Below, one piece after another: positions 14,607 to 28,282 of a DNA stretch of 64,000 nt. The first letter of the stretch is position 1. Each line of letters opens with the position of its first letter. Under the pieces are notes generated by a model. It had not been told where the DNA came from. It made no database searches and saw only the letters and a list, made by a program, of their open reading frames with translations. Where the stretch lies: assembly GCA_037127255.1 (NCBI GenBank), contig JBANSL010000006.1, positions 81,013,850 through 81,077,849 of the forward strand. Direction: 5' to 3'. A program made the translations under genes and the position numbers. The stretch is from Persicaria tinctoria. Its lineage: Eukaryota > Streptophyta > Magnoliopsida > Caryophyllales > Polygonaceae.

Positions 14607-17575
14607 TCTTTCAAGCAGTCGCTCACCAAATATCGCAGAGGAGTCTAAGTTAGCAGAGATAGGGGAGTGACAAGGACAGGCAACCCAATGTTCACTTCAG
14701 AACCAAGCATAGACCAAGGCTAAAGAACGACAAGGCTAGAGACAAGACTTTGACCCGAGAATGACAACGATTGCCCCTATGAAAATCTATGAGGTTACAA
14801 TTTGTGACAAGTAGCAAGGGTTCGTCTCAATCAATCAACCATATCAACCCACACTAACATGTACCTATCTCGAAGATCAACGACATACATGTACATTCAA
14901 AAGACACATTCGAGTTCTACCTTGAGGGGCATGCGAGACAAGCTAACAGTCTATCGATTCATGAAAGCCATAATGCCTAGTAGTCTTAAGCGAGATATGC
15001 GGGATTTACCAAACAGAGCAAATATCACATATATGAGCAATGCACTAGCGGGGTATATATATCAACAATCAAGGTCAATGCATCATGATGAGGTTATCGT
15101 AACAATTCGACCTAATGTTATACGAGAACACATAAGAGCAGCATAGTATCTATCACATATGGCAACCATGATCATATAATAAGGCAAGAATGGCATGCAA
15201 TCAGACGAAGGGTCACATTCAGAAAGCATAGGTCCTACAGGATGCTAGCGATACACGATGTGATACAAGCATAGTCAAGAGTCATTAAGAGGAGTTCAGC
15301 ATAATATTTACGAAACATGAGACATCGTCAAAAGTAACAAGAAATACACCATGGGCGATACATTATAATCATACTAAGAACGAACCATCATAGAGTACAT
15401 TCACGATACAATAATCGTCACATCATAGAACAAGTACAACACGTGATCATTTGGCGAATCATATTGGGAATCATAAGCCCTACATGACACTACTGGCACA
15501 TATTGAACATGCACACAATCAAGATAACTCGACTAGATTCGTTCTAACATTCAGGTGTCATGCGTATGCGGAATCACGGTGTAGCGTGGTGTGTGATCAT
15601 GCAATGTGTCAAGTCATACATCTATGCAAGCACGAGAGGATGCCATAGAACAATAGGGTAACACTACCGAGCGATAACAGGTAAGCATGCTAGGATTACC
15701 CAATTACGGAGAGCAAGTCAATCATCGAACTCAACATTAATCTAATCAGGGTGAGTAAAACAATCTAAGATGATAGGGAAAAGAGAAGGATCACACTATC
15801 AGGGACCTAGCTCAGAGAAAATCAAAAGTAATGTAGGCAAGATGTAAATTCGCACAAGTTACAATCAAGGGTCCTACATGACACCAATGACGCAATACAA
15901 CATTTGATACATACATGCGCTTGATTGACTAACACAACGATACAAACGAGACCACATTAACATAGTCCAGCGATACAAGGCGTGGGAGGAATGTAACAGT
16001 GCATAATATAAGCCTACGTAACATGGCAATATAAGTAGAATACAGGGGCATGTGTTCCAGTTTAATAATACTAAATGAGACACGCATATATCAAGATATT
16101 ACTTTGATAACATTGTCACAGATGGAACTACTAATTTAATCAAGCAAGGCCAAGGGCAACACTAACTAAAATGTCGAGGAGATCATCTTACGGGGCATTC
16201 GTACAAGGAAGAGCTTACCACACTATCATGGGCCTAATTCAGGAAAAGCTACATCCATATAGACTCATATCATGCCATTTATGTTTCTAACCAATCAGTA
16301 GTACGATCATTACAATAGGTCAATTGGACACGCGAGACCAAACATAATCATGACAGAAAGCGAGATGCAACACGAGACCTCTAAACAATGTGACTAGCAT
16401 GGATACGGAATGTTATACAATCACGAATTTACATTAAGGATCATCACAATAACATGTATGGGAAATTACATATCATATAAGGCAAGTTGACATCAGGTTG
16501 TAGCACGTATCAAATAAGGAACTTGCTTCTTCAGGGTGTCAAAATTTAACGATCACACTATCATGAACCTAGTAGAGAAAAATCATGCAGATTCATTTCA
16601 TGCAGCTCACACTTCCATTCAATCCTACGATCAATAGGCCAAGTAAACATGCTATGACAACATATAATCACGGTAGAAGCCAAAACATAACACAAGACCT
16701 AAGCAATGTAACCAATCATAGATGCAACAACATGAGTAGCTTTTTACCAATGGTCATTCGCAGGGTACATGCCAAAGATTACAAAGTTATATCATGCAAT
16801 TCAGAGAGAGTCACAATTACAACCGGACAGGGATCCCTAAGGGCAACCATTGACTTTTCCCAACCGACTCATCACCTCTCTTTCCCGTGGGACTCCGGAA
16901 CGAATCTTCATGGCAAGAAGACACTAGTTGATTATAAGGAAGCACAGCCCCATAAACACCTCACTTTTAACTCAAGTGACATCAAGAACTTCCAACACTC
17001 ACTCAGACAACCTAACATCCAACCATAATTCCCGAAACAATGTGTTTACCAACCCAATTTCCTGGGGAAGACACTGGCATCCAAGAAAAGCTAGATAGAC
17101 CCGTCAATGGGTTAACAAACATAGTCGAAGGGGTTGTTTTACACAAGCTGGGTTTGACAATGTAGAAATAAAGGCACTCCCGCTATCTCGTTTGCACAGG
17201 TCAGTCAATACACAACTCATTGTTAGGCATACCAAATCAGATCTCTAGCATAGCAAGCACTCAGCACCGAATCAGTTAATAACACTCATAATGATCTCAT
17301 TTGATTCTCTCAACTCATCTGTAAAGAACAAGATGATATTTCGCCTACCGTTCCCAACTACACCCAATAGGGGTGGTCTATCACCTTCACTACCCACTCG
17401 TGCCACCGTTTGGTCGGTTTTCCATATTTTATAATAAGTCAAGTTCATTACTTAGTCCAATTTCGGTTAGACATCTTAAGTTCATTTTGCCCTTTTAAAA
17501 CCCTTTCAAATCCTTTGAAATTCATGGGCGATTTTCCACAACATACACTCGACCCTTGTGTACCCGAATTGTACA
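14607..17575 (-). other. Non-coding interior of the outer element, 5' part
   Basis: This stretch is rich in short CAT, ACA and ATCA words and lies between the nested element and the primer site. The longest frame (16585-17028, plus strand, antisense to the element) is 147 codons and matches nothing I know. No retroelement protein motif is seen. Confidence 0.75.
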
Positions 17576-17593
17576 ACCTCGGCTCTGATACCA
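17576..17593 (-). promoter_or_regulatory. Primer-binding site of the outer element (initiator tRNA-Met type)
   Basis: Minus strand TGGTATCAGAGCCGAGGTT starts four bases after the end of the 5' LTR. The first 13 bases match the usual plant tRNA-iMet primer site. It shows that the element reads from right to left. Confidence 0.88.
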
Positions 17594-17597
17594 TCTT

Positions 17598-20581
17598 TGT
17601 AATGGCCCGGAATTATGATTTCCGGGTTACGTTTCAAGGGATGAAAACCCTTGTTCGGATCTTGCAATCCAGGTACGGGTCGAGGTTTCAAACTCATTTC
17701 GAAGGTCAGTAGAAAGAGGGATTTCAAACCCTAAAGTATCGTAGGGCCGTTGGGTTCCCTTAACATGTCCTAAGACTATGTCGTGAAATCCAATTCAAAT
17801 GAAGTAAAGCGGAAGCAAAGTTAAGATACAATGTCACAACAGAATCGGGTCAAAACCAAATCATAAACAAGTGATTACCATTTGCCAAGTTAGAATATTA
17901 GTCAGGTTCTTTGATTCGCCCAAGGGTTTCCCGTCACATAAGCATGGAGCAAACAAGATCTGCAGAAATACCTTTAAAAGAAGAACGGGGAAAGGAGTCA
18001 GATCGAGCCACTCATGCGGGACCGGCAGTCCTCGCTGAGGCCACATAGTATGTGCTATACCTAATAAAGATGCTCTAATGCAGTACGAAATTCAAACACA
18101 CTAGCATGCTCCTAGTTCATAATAATGTGCAGAAATACTGTAAAGGGGCCCAAGACAATGCCAAGTGGCATATCCCTCTCCTACCTCCACCCCTTCCGAT
18201 AGGTGGAGACTGGCCAGCTCGTGAATGCATTCATTCATAATAGGGCGGCACGCATGCCTAACCCGCTCCACAATAAAGCCCGCAGGCATATCATAATATA
18301 AGGAAGTCATGACTCGATTGACTCAGGGTACCCGATGAGGCTGGGCTACCCTATGACCCTAGCAAAGACTCTAGGACTATCACAGATAACGGCCGTTCTG
18401 TTTCAAACGCATAAAGTAAACAGATACTCAATCAATTAGTGCAACCTAAACATGATACTACATGGCATGCTTTTATGCATATGCAACACCTAACATAAAA
18501 TGCAACAACAGGCATGAATGTCCAACCTGAGTAAGCCCCCTAGGGAACTTACCTGAAGATGCAGAACATCAAGATAATACAAGCAAGGGCCCAATGCAAG
18601 TCCAAAGCAGTCCAAAATAATACACACCTATCATCAAGCCATTTCCATAAGTTACCGAACCAACATTCATACGCATGAAACCCGAGTTCTCAACATCCTC
18701 AAAACCAATCGGTACTAAAACCATTTTCCAAAACCCTTCCGCTACGATCAACATTAACCAAGACCATTTACTTCCAATCAACCCAATTGATAAAATCGTA
18801 TCAACCATATTTTCCAAACTCTTAAATCTCAAGTTAAGTCAACTCATATTCAAAATAATTTCTCAAATCATACTTGTCCAATTCAAAAGGAGTAACAAAT
18901 TTTCTAAGTCAACCCGAAAGCTTATTTTATCAAAATGCTCCGATATTTTGGTTTTCAAGACAACCAATCACTTAAGAGATAATTTTAAAACTTGAAACCC
19001 TCTTAAATAATACTTTATCAACAATATATAATTAACATATAACAATAATTATCTAACACCAATAAAATGCAACATAACATATAACTTATATACATATAAC
19101 GGTATATATATTGAAAGAGACAACAACAAGAAGTAAATCTCCAAAAGCCCGAAAGAAGACAGCCCAAAGGCCCAAAAGAAATCTGATTTTTCTTTACAAA
19201 CCAAACCGGCTTCTTTAGTTAAATAGAACCACTGAACCGGTTCAATAAAACAAAACAAATAGAACCGGACCCACGTTGTTCATCTCCTACCTTTGAAAGC
19301 TACTGTTCAAATCGGATAAAATGAGGAACGAGGAGAAGCTCATCAAAACACAGTCCAAACGAGATCAAAAGGAGAGAGAGAGAGAGAGAGAGAGAGGAGG
19401 AGGAAGAACAAGCTGACCGAGAGCTCGAAGGTTCGCCGAAATCTTCGTTGGAAACTCGATTCGGGCTCGTCGATGGCGGAATCGGAGCTTTCGTGGCCTA
19501 GGACGGAGGTGGAGGGTCAAAAGGTGAATCCTTTCGACATTGGAGAGCGAAAGAAAAGAGGAGTAACCTTACCAGCCTCGGATCGGAAACCAGAGGAAAC
19601 AAGGGGCTGGCGGCGGCGCTGGGCTTCCCCTGGGCAGTCGCTGGGTATCTTCGGTCGCCGGAGAAGTGGCGGAGTCGCTACTGGGCTCGATGGAGAGGAG
19701 GAATGGGGTTACAGGGGCTCGACTTCCCTTCAATGGCGGACAGGGGAGGCGCGGCTTGGGACGGAGACGACGGCGGTGCTGCGTCCTGTGCGGCCTCGGC
19801 TTCAGATAGAACAGGGCTAGGCCCTCCCGACGGGAAACAGAGGCGAGAGGAGAGGTTGTGGTGGTGCTGGGCTGTTTCTGGGCTTCCTGGTTGGCCGACG
19901 TCTAGGTTCAGCAGGCGGTTGTTTGGAAAAGAAACGGAGGAAGTTGTGGTGGTTTGCTCTCGGTCTATGCGACGAAAACGGATCTCTCTCGGCTCGGCTC
20001 TAGCTACGGCGGCAAGGAAAGACAGTGGGGAATTGAGAAGCAGAGAGAAGGGGAAGAGGATAGGATTGTATGGGTGTAGGGGTTGCAAGAATCCAATTAA
20101 AAGGAGGGGAGATCTGTTGCCTTCAGAGTCACGAGGGAGGAGGGAGTGTTGTGTTTAATCTGGGAAAGAAAGTAAAAGTATGAGTTGGAGATGCTACTGC
20201 TACTCGACAAATAGGATAGGGAGAGGAGTGTTGGGCTGGTCAAACACATAGAAGGGAGCTGGGAGAGAAACCCAATTCAAAAAAAATAAAATACCCGGAA
20301 AATAAATCTCGAAATCCGTTCTCTCGAAATACTCCTAAATTTTCCCAATCCGAATTTAATAAATGAAATCCGAACATTATCTTTCAATTTTCGATATATA
20401 AAAGCAGTGTATAACACGTATTAAATTTTCAATAAATTAATGCCGGAATTTGTTTCGAAAGATTTAAAATAACCCAATAGCTCACGGACAGAAATTTCGA
20501 TTCTCCTTAATCTTAGAAATCGGAATGATTATAAATCACTATTTTAATAATTTAATATTCTAAAATTTCCCGGTCTTTACA
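17598..20581 (-). repeat. 5' LTR of the outer element
   Basis: It is 2984 bp, the same length as 1809-4792, with about 31 substitutions by eye. In plus reading it starts TGTAATGGCCCG and ends GGTCTTTACA. A (GA)n run near 19366-19395 matches that of the partner. Confidence 0.93.
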
Positions 20582-20586
20582 TAATC
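20582..20586. repeat. Target-site duplication (right) of the outer LTR element
   Basis: TAATC follows the ..TTTACA end of the right LTR and equals 1804-1808. Removing the element joins ...TCCAAATCATAATC to GGTGTCGTTCGG. Confidence 0.93.
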
Positions 20587-21876
20587 GGTGTCGTTCGGGG
20601 TGAATTAGACACCATTTCATAAAATTAAATGTACAAATTGAATAAAAAAAAAAGAGGAAAAGAATGGTGTAATCAATTTAGGCTTATCGGGTTTTTCATC
20701 GCTCGTCATATATAAGGGGTGTCGATTGTTTCGAAGATTTTTTTCCACCATTTTTGACAAAAATCCGAGCTCACGTTCTAAATACCTTCTGGAACAATCT
20801 TGTTCAACAACTTTGATGAAACGTATACAAAATACGAAAATCCCATTTTGCGACTGAGCCTCATCGAAAATACGAGCTCTTAATCTATTCCGCCACCATC
20901 TCCGTTACCCTGGCCTTTCTTCGCCCGCTTCCGTCACCATTTCCGTCGACCTCGTCTTCTCCGCCCGCTGCCGCCACCATCACCGTCGACCTGGTCTTCC
21001 TCCACGACCCCGCCCTCTTCGTCGCCAAAAACTCCGCCGCCCTAGTCTTCCTTTGACCGGTGTCGGTTTTGAATTGCTGCCAATCTCTTTGTGGCCCTGG
21101 TTTCTGTGAACATGTCTGTTTTTTATTTCACCCTTCCACCTAGATCCTTTGTCCAAATTTTGTGAAATTTTCGAATTAAGGATAACATCATTTAAGCTCG
21201 TTTTTATCCGAAATCTCAAAATTGGTTATGTAAATCTACATAACAACACACAGGGAAGCTTTTAGAATGGATTTGGTTGAGTTTCGAGCGAGATTGGAGG
21301 GGTTGAATTTCACCCATTTTTACAGACGGGAGGTTGAAGATGACGAGGTTGAACCGGTTCGGTTCACTTTTTTTCGTTTCCCCTGGGCTCGGTTCAGTGA
21401 ACCAACTTAGACCACAAATTATACTCTGTATTACATGTAAGCATATATATATATATATATCCCCTTATATATATTGTAATTTATTTATTTAATTTAATTT
21501 AAAATGCATACATTAAATAATTAGAATAATAAGGGGCTTTATCACTTTAAATAAATTCTTATAATTATTTTACTTAGAATAACAATGAAAATTATTCTAA
21601 AACTTTACCTATTTTATTTAATTAAATCCAAAGTTTACATTGGAGATGAGTGAGGTAAGAGACATTAATTGTTGATGCTATAATCAACGTTGTCTACTAC
21701 GGAGTAATTACTCCCCTAAAAGCTGCCGGTAATTATTACCCTACCCTCTTCATTTTCATTTTTTTTTTTTAAGTTTGACTTACTTTTGACAAAAGGATGT
21801 TATAATTTTACCCCCGATAAGCTTACCAGAGAGTAAGTGTATCATTTTTTTAAGTGTATCATTGTCCTACGTTTAG
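20587..21876. other. Spacer with a GC-rich triplicated segment
   Basis: A CCGCCACCATCTCCGTT-type segment of about 44 bp occurs three times, imperfectly, at 20890-21005. The minus strand there has a 79-codon Arg-rich frame that I do not recognise. After about 21440 the sequence is AT-rich with a short (AT)n run. No gene is supported. Confidence 0.5.
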
Positions 21877-22842
21877 GTGGTGTAAACTAAAATTTTTACA
21901 CCACGAATATAAATCAAACACATGTCATCGCCTGCATTCTCTTTTTGTTGAGAAATGGAAGAGTTGTGCACGTACATCAAGATTTCAGCCCAATGTCTCC
22001 CTCACAGTTGCTCGACTCTCTCCCTCATCGGCGGGCCGGCGGCGGCGATTGGGGACGACGACAGTGTGACAGTTGTGTTCATGGCGGAGCATAACCTTGA
22101 TCGACGAAACCCGATGTCAATCCATCTGCTACATCCGCCCGACCTCTGCTCGCTTCCTCTCTCCCTCCCCTTCTGATCTCTCCGTCATCTCCCCTTTCCA
22201 GTGAGGTACATAAAAAAAAATCCCCTTTCCACTCAATTCCAATCCCGATAGGTCTCACCCCAACATCAACGAAAACCCCTTTCGTAGCATCCCGACACCT
22301 TCAACACCCAAAACCTAATTCTAATTTAGGGGTTTTGCTAATAAACACCCCAATCATTAGTTTGGCGGTTGATTATGCTCTTAAATAAGAACAAGAAGGG
22401 GTAGAGACCAAATTGGGAGATCTGATGAAAGTTTGGATCTTGAGTTAATTATAAGGGTTTGGCGGTTGATTATGCTCTTAAATAAGAACAAGAAGGGGTA
22501 GATACCAAATTGGGAGATCTGATGAAAGTTTGGATCTTGAGTTAATTATAAGGGTATTGAATTAATTAGGAGAGTATTGGGTAGTTTGATGAAGCTTGTG
22601 CTTTTGTGTTGTCCATGTGGATGAGGTGATTAATGGTTTTGAGGTTTCAGTTTGTGATTGTCTTATGGAAGAGAGTTTGAGGTTTGAATTTGGGCATACA
22701 GATGGAACGGTGGAACAAAACCAGAGGAGAGAGAAGAGTAGAACAAAACTAGAGGAGAGATAATTTGAAGGGTCTAATTAATACAGTAATTACCTACACG
22801 TGTACTTGTATAATTGGAGGTGTAAAACTCAAGTTTTACACC
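21877..22842. repeat. Segment bounded by two similar inverted-repeat hairpins
   Basis: At 21877-21904 GTGGTGTAAA pairs with TTTACACCAC. At 22819-22842 GGTGTAAAACT pairs with AGTTTTACACC across a 2-base loop. The same TTTACACC word in inverted form at both ends of a 966-bp segment suggests terminal inverted repeats of a small DNA element, possibly carrying a GC-rich captured piece (about 21960-22190). No target duplication is evident. Confidence 0.3.
22361..22554. repeat. Tandem duplication, 2 x 97 bp
   Basis: The unit beginning TTTGGCGGTTGATTATGCTC (22361-22457) is repeated at 22458-22554 with one substitution (TAGAGACC versus TAGATACC). Confidence 0.92.
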
Positions 22843-22859
22843 AAGTGTAAACATACATT

Positions 22860-23266
22860 TTTCCTTGTTAAATCAGATGAATACACAAAAAGTTGATGCC
22901 ATTGCCTGAACAGATTCAAAACCTGATGACAAAGTTAAAATATATTACATTCAGAAAACTGGAATTGGAGACGAAATGCTAGTTAAATTTATGCATGAAA
23001 CTGCGCCATGGTAGCCAGAGGTTTTAACACCATCCATGTACCAGAATGTATTCCTGATTGTATCAAAATTTGATCCATGACAAACTGAAAAAATTGTTTT
23101 CTGCTGAGAATATTCTGGGAAAAAAATTACACTTAAGTCCTATAAAGAATTATGGGGAATGAAATCTGGAAATATACAAAAAGAAAGAGCCCTATAATCT
23201 GTTGTTTTTCCTATAGGAAGTTCAAGAAGTGTACATATCCTCCTCCCAATGATGTGTTATGAGAAT
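22860..23266 (-). other. Region downstream of the Mg2+ ATPase gene (probable 3' UTR)
   Basis: This is AT-rich sequence without ORFs between the stop codon of the ATPase and the inverted repeat at 22842. No clear polyadenylation signal can be fixed by eye. Confidence 0.4.
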
Positions 23267-26200
23267 TTAAAGCCATTGTTTGTAAAGATAAATGTAAAGC
23301 CTCTTGGCAGCTTGGCCAAGACTGAAGTATCCTACAAAAAGCACCACCAAGAATCCATAATATGTAACAGGCAGCATCGTAAGCCCCATCACTTTCCCAA
23401 TTGCAGTGAATGGTAGCAAGATACCCATGGTAGAGATTATTATGGTGGACAAAATCACAGGCCATGATGCAACCTCCTGCACGAAAGGAATTTTCTCGGT
23501 CCTGATCAAATGGATTATCAAAGTTTGCATAAGCAGCCCTTCAACAAACAGGGCAGATCTGAAGAACTCAATGTCTGCAACTGACTTCTCCTCATAGTAG
23601 TACCAGAGGAAGAGCAGGTTGGCCACATCACACATAGAGCACACAGGTGCATTCCACAATATGAACCTAGGCAAGCCTTTCCTTGACCATCTCTGCGGAG
23701 TTTTCACGTAATCCTCTTCCATGTTGTCCCACGGGATAGCAATCTGACCTATACTGTACAAAAAGTTCTGTACCAGGAGTTGTCTTGGAGTTAGGGGCTC
23801 GTCTTTGAGGAAAATGGTGGCTATAAGCAGGGAAAGGACGCCACCAATGTTTGCAACAACTGACATCTTAATGTACTTCATGGTGTTGCCAAAAGTGATC
23901 CGTCCTTCTTCCACTCCATTGACGAGCACGTTTAAATCTTTCTCAAGTAGGATAATATCAGCAAAGTGCTTGGCAACCGGCACTCCCGAGTCTACTGATA
24001 TTCCCACATTGGCAGCTTCTAGTGCCAAGGAGTCATTGATTCCATCACCCAAGAACCCAACCACATTATCCCCACCAGACTGCAAAGATTTTACGATACG
24101 CAGCTTCTGGATTGGGGTAAGGCGAGCAAGTACAGTTGCTCTTCTGACAGTTTCATGGAAGGCCTCTTCTGTGAGTGACTCTAGATCGGGTCCAGTGGCC
24201 ACATGGGTGGTATTGATGCCTACCTCATCACAAATTCTTATAGCCAGAGGAAGGGAATCCCCTGTTAAGACTTTTGCCTTCACTGCCTTCCTGGCAAGCC
24301 GCCACAAAGCTTCCTTTGCTGTTTCTTTGGCTGGGTCTGCAAATGTCACTAGACCAAGGAATACCATATCTTCTTCGACATGCAGGTTCTTGGTCAGTTC
24401 CCCATGGCTTGTTGGCTGCATCATAATAAATAAAGAACCATTATGCGTGAGGGACGAGGGCAATTTGATTGAAGAATGAAGGATGCGAAAGGGATGACTG
24501 AAGATAAGTTCTCAATTTTGATGGGTAGAAATCCCCAACGAAGAAATCCCTAAAAGAGTCCTCAATTTTTGTTGGTTCAATAGTCATAAAGGAAGAAATC
24601 CCTCAAGAAATATTATACGCCTTTGCTACTGTGAAAAATCAAATAGATAATTGTTCAAATAGTCTAACCTGAAAAGGCAGGGTGTTCATTGCAACTCCAA
24701 GAACCCGTAATCCCTCATTGCTAAGATTTTCACCCAGGCTTAGAATCCTTTGATAGTCCTCAGTACGAAGTGGTATGACGGTATCACCATGTTTAATGGC
24801 ACTACAGATTGTGATCACTTCTTCTAGAGCCCCTTTTGCCATTATGTAACACCCTCTTCCCAGTGTGGCTGATTCTGGTTCCAGAATAACAGATGCCCTC
24901 CTCCGTGTGAAATCAAAAGGGATCTCATCTATCTTTTTCCATTTCGATGGGTAGAACTTGAATCCATTTGTGTATACATGAGACAAGATTGCATCATCCA
25001 GAGGGTTCTTTTGTTCTTTCTTGAAAAAGGAATTCAAAAAAGCAACACGCAAAACCTCTTCGTTTGTTTCATTCCGTGTGTCTACACAGGAAAACATTAG
25101 CACCTGGTTCCTGGTCAGGGTACCAGTTTTGTCTATGCAGAGAGTGTCCCTACAGAAAGAAATTGGATATTCAAGAACTTAGTATTGCTGCTTATTCTAA
25201 TAGAACTTTCTGATTCTTTGCTAGCTTTCTCATAATATCATAAGAAACTGGCATGCTAAGTAGTTATTGCTATACTTACATGGAACCCATATTCCGGATA
25301 GCTGTTACACTTTTAACTATGCATTGCTTTCTGGCCATAGAAAGTGCTCCTTTAGCCAAGCTGGTGTTTATGACTAGGGGAAGCATCTGAGGAGTCAATG
25401 CACATGCAACTGAGATTGCAAACAGAAAGCTTTCACTGGCATCACGAGAAGTGAGGTAATCAGTGACGCCAATGATGGTGGCGATGACTACCATAACAGC
25501 TATCAGGATGTAAGATATGTGGCGTATCCCTCTCTCGAAGTCATCAGATGGTTTAAGCTTTCCTATTGTCAAAAACATGGTGCTCATATAGGTCTTGGAG
25601 CCAGTGGAAACAACTAGGCCAGTTCCACTACCTGACACCACATTGGTTCCCTGAGAGAAATTAAATCAACCAACCATCATTAAATTGCTGAAGGTAATCC
25701 CGAGGAAGTTGTATTCCTCCTACACTCACACAAGTAGATTGTGAACCTAATCAGTAATCATCTTACTGTAAGACTTCAGAGTTGCATCAAACAAGGATAC
25801 CCAAGATATATTAGCCCTCCTACACAGTACATACTTATCAATCCAGTTTAATCCCGTTTAAAGGGTGTAACAAGCACACATCCTTACCCCAGCTGTGAAG
25901 TATTACCAAAAAAAAAAATATACTAATAATAATAATAATTGGAGGACGGACAACCTACCATGAAGCAGATATTTTTCAATTCTAGCAAAGGGGTTGATAA
26001 ATCCTCTCTTACATCGGCTGTTTTCTCAACTACTCCAGCCTCCCCAGTTAATGACGACTGGCTGTTTAAGAAGAAGATAAAAAGGATATATCGGAATGAT
26101 AGAACATGGTAATGCTCAAACAATTGGAAAGACGCTGTTTCACGTACCATACCTTACAATCAAGTCTTTCGAAGACAATAGCCTCACATCTCCAGGGAAA

Positions 26201-27692
26201 AGATCCCCAGGCTCAAAATGGACAATGTCACCGGGTACGATATCACTTTGATCAACAGGTACTATAAGTTCGTTTTGATAAACTCTACCTTCGCACCTCT
26301 GGACTTTTACAGGGTATCTCATATATTCCGAAAGCCTCAAGGCTGCTTTTGAACTGCTATACTCCTGCATGGTTATTACTAGCTAAAATTTATGAAGATA
26401 TCAAGCAAGTAATACAAGGAGAGTAGATAGAGAAGAGCAAATAAATTACCTGATAGAACCGAAGGGACACACTTATAAGAACAAGCACAAGCATGATGCA
26501 TCCATTTGGATTATCAGAAGTTACGTAAGAGAGTGAAGATAAGACAATAAGAATGATGTTGAAAGGATGAAAGAAGGCACTCCAAAGAAGGAGCCACCAG
26601 CTCGTTGACGTATACTCTACAGGTGTGTTTGGACCATTTTCTTCCAATCTTTTTGCAGCCTCCTGAAAGCTCAATCCTGTAAAAAGGCTAAATGGTTGGT
26701 TCAGATTTTATTATATTTTTCGATAACCAGATCAGAACAAAGATATATCCTCGATATGAGCTGCAATGGCATTGGAATGAACTCAAAATGGATAGGAAAC
26801 CTAAAAACTCGAGAGGATTGACCTGAAATGTCAAGTCATAATTGCAGAATGATGTATAACGATGAAAGCCTATCGAACAGTTAAAGATTATGGATTTTGA
26901 TGCTTATGTCATTCGAAAATGGAAACACTGATCTAGCAACTTCAGTTTAATTTTAGTAGGCTCAAGAATTGAGCCTACTAAAATGGCAAGTTAGAATCTC
27001 AATAAATAACAACGAAACAGTCTACAATTGTCAAGAATGTAACTTACCTAAAATGGCAAGGTGGACTATATTAAAGTTTGCAATTTAATTTTGGAATCCA
27101 ATTCTAATAATCCGTTGTGGTGCCAATGTTGTAAAGAATCTTGTTTCTCAATCTAAAATGGCCACAATTCAGTAATGCAAAACAGAACAGGCACTAAAGC
27201 AGGTGCAACCACCGGCAACCATTTAGGCAAATTGGTACACACATTTCATCAAACAGCTTGTCTTCAATTATGCCCAACCAATCAAAATAAAGGTCGAAAT
27301 GACAAAGAGAAGGAACCTCACTCACCACGCTCCGTCGATTTAACATACTCGTAAACAATGTTCCTATCAGAACGGGCAATCGCATACAGCCAATTGTAGA
27401 CCTTCTCTTCTTCCTCAGTTCGCACCCCAGCGTCCTTTTTCTCTGCACACGACCACAACCCCAACATTATCAGAAACCAAGAACCATAAGAAAATGACGG
27501 AATCGGGATTCAATCAGGAACGAAATTCGTACTTCTGAAGAAGAGTTTGTCAAGAAAAGCGAAAGGGGAAGTGAGGGATCCATTGGCGGCAGGAGCGGCG
27601 GTGGAGGAGCCGTTGGCGCTATCGACAAGCGGTTGGCGGACGGAGGTGTCCAAATTGAGGCTGAAGAGGCGGGGAAGCTTCAATCCGCCCAT
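23267..27692 (-). CDS. P3B (MgtA-like) magnesium-transporting P-type ATPase, 8 exons
   Basis: This is a membrane pump coupling ATP hydrolysis to Mg2+ transport. Exons on the minus strand: 27692-27533, 27442-27326, 26676-26450, 26364-26153, 26061-25959, 25650-25280, 25149-24669 and 24415-23267. All introns are GT..AG, phases agree, and the 2820-bp frame gives 939 residues, close to the roughly 900 of bacterial MgtA. Motifs in order: actuator TGE at 244-246; TPQMLP at 359-364 in membrane helix 4, the P3B version of the ion-site motif; DKTGT with phospho-Asp 403; KGA in the nucleotide domain; TGD at 608-610; GDGIND at 680-685, followed by SLAL where bacteria usually have APAL. A hydrophobic C-terminal third carries the QIAIPWDN motif seen in MgtA. 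The N-terminal 53 residues are Ser/Ala-rich and unlike bacterial MgtA. The start is the first ATG of the frame that splices in phase. The membrane it sits in is not shown by sequence. Alternatives such as H+, Ca2+ or heavy-metal pumps lack TPQMLP. Confidence 0.93.
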
Positions 27693-28255
27693 CGATGGAG
27701 GGGGAGGAGGAAGAAGAAAAGGAGAGATGATAGGAGGAGAGGAGGAAGATTAGACATAGGACGGAGGAGAGAGAGAAGAGGAGTTGGATCCACGAAGCAA
27801 GAAAATTAGTATTGGAGGGTTGAAGGTTTGAACAGAAGGTAAGAGTAAGACGAAGAGAATCCATACTTAGGGCTGAATTTGGTCTTCGATTTCTGTCTCT
27901 GATATTGGTGGGAGTCATAACTACCAGGCTATGGGGGAGACGGTTAGGTGCTCTATTCTGTTGTCTCTGTGGAGGGTGGGAACTGGACAAATGTACAAAT
28001 TAAATTAAATATTGCCATGTGTATTTACAAATTAAAAAGAAAATATTAACAAAAAATAATAAACAGTTTTAGTTAAATCTTAAAATTATAAAAAAATAAA
28101 TTTGAAATTACAGTTTCTTGGGGTGATAAGTTACGGTTTTTTTTTAATATTGAAATTTGCTAACAAATTTAACATAACTAAAATTGTTTTTTTTGCGGCC
28201 TTTAACATAACTAAAATTTAACATAATTAAAATTTTATAAAGTAAATTTGAAGTT
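27693..28255 (-). other. Upstream region of the Mg2+ ATPase gene
   Basis: On the sense (minus) strand the 100 bases before the start codon are pyrimidine-rich (TCTTCCTCC type), as in many plant 5' UTRs. No TATA box is obvious. The sequence becomes AT-rich beyond about 28000. No ORF here is convincing. Confidence 0.4.
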
Positions 28256-28257
28256 AC

Positions 28258-28282
28258 ATTTATTATTATTATTATTATTATT
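28258..28282. repeat. (TTA)n microsatellite
   Basis: About eight TTA units lie in AT-rich spacer. Confidence 0.9.

Noticed and set aside
21200..22200. 73-codon ORF at 21955-22176 as a small gene
   Set aside because: It sits in a GC-rich patch between inverted repeats with no recognisable domain, and a second frame of similar length overlaps it.
23805..24479. 224-codon plus-strand ORF
   Set aside because: It is the antisense shadow of the last exon of the Mg2+ ATPase, which has catalytic motifs and splice sites.
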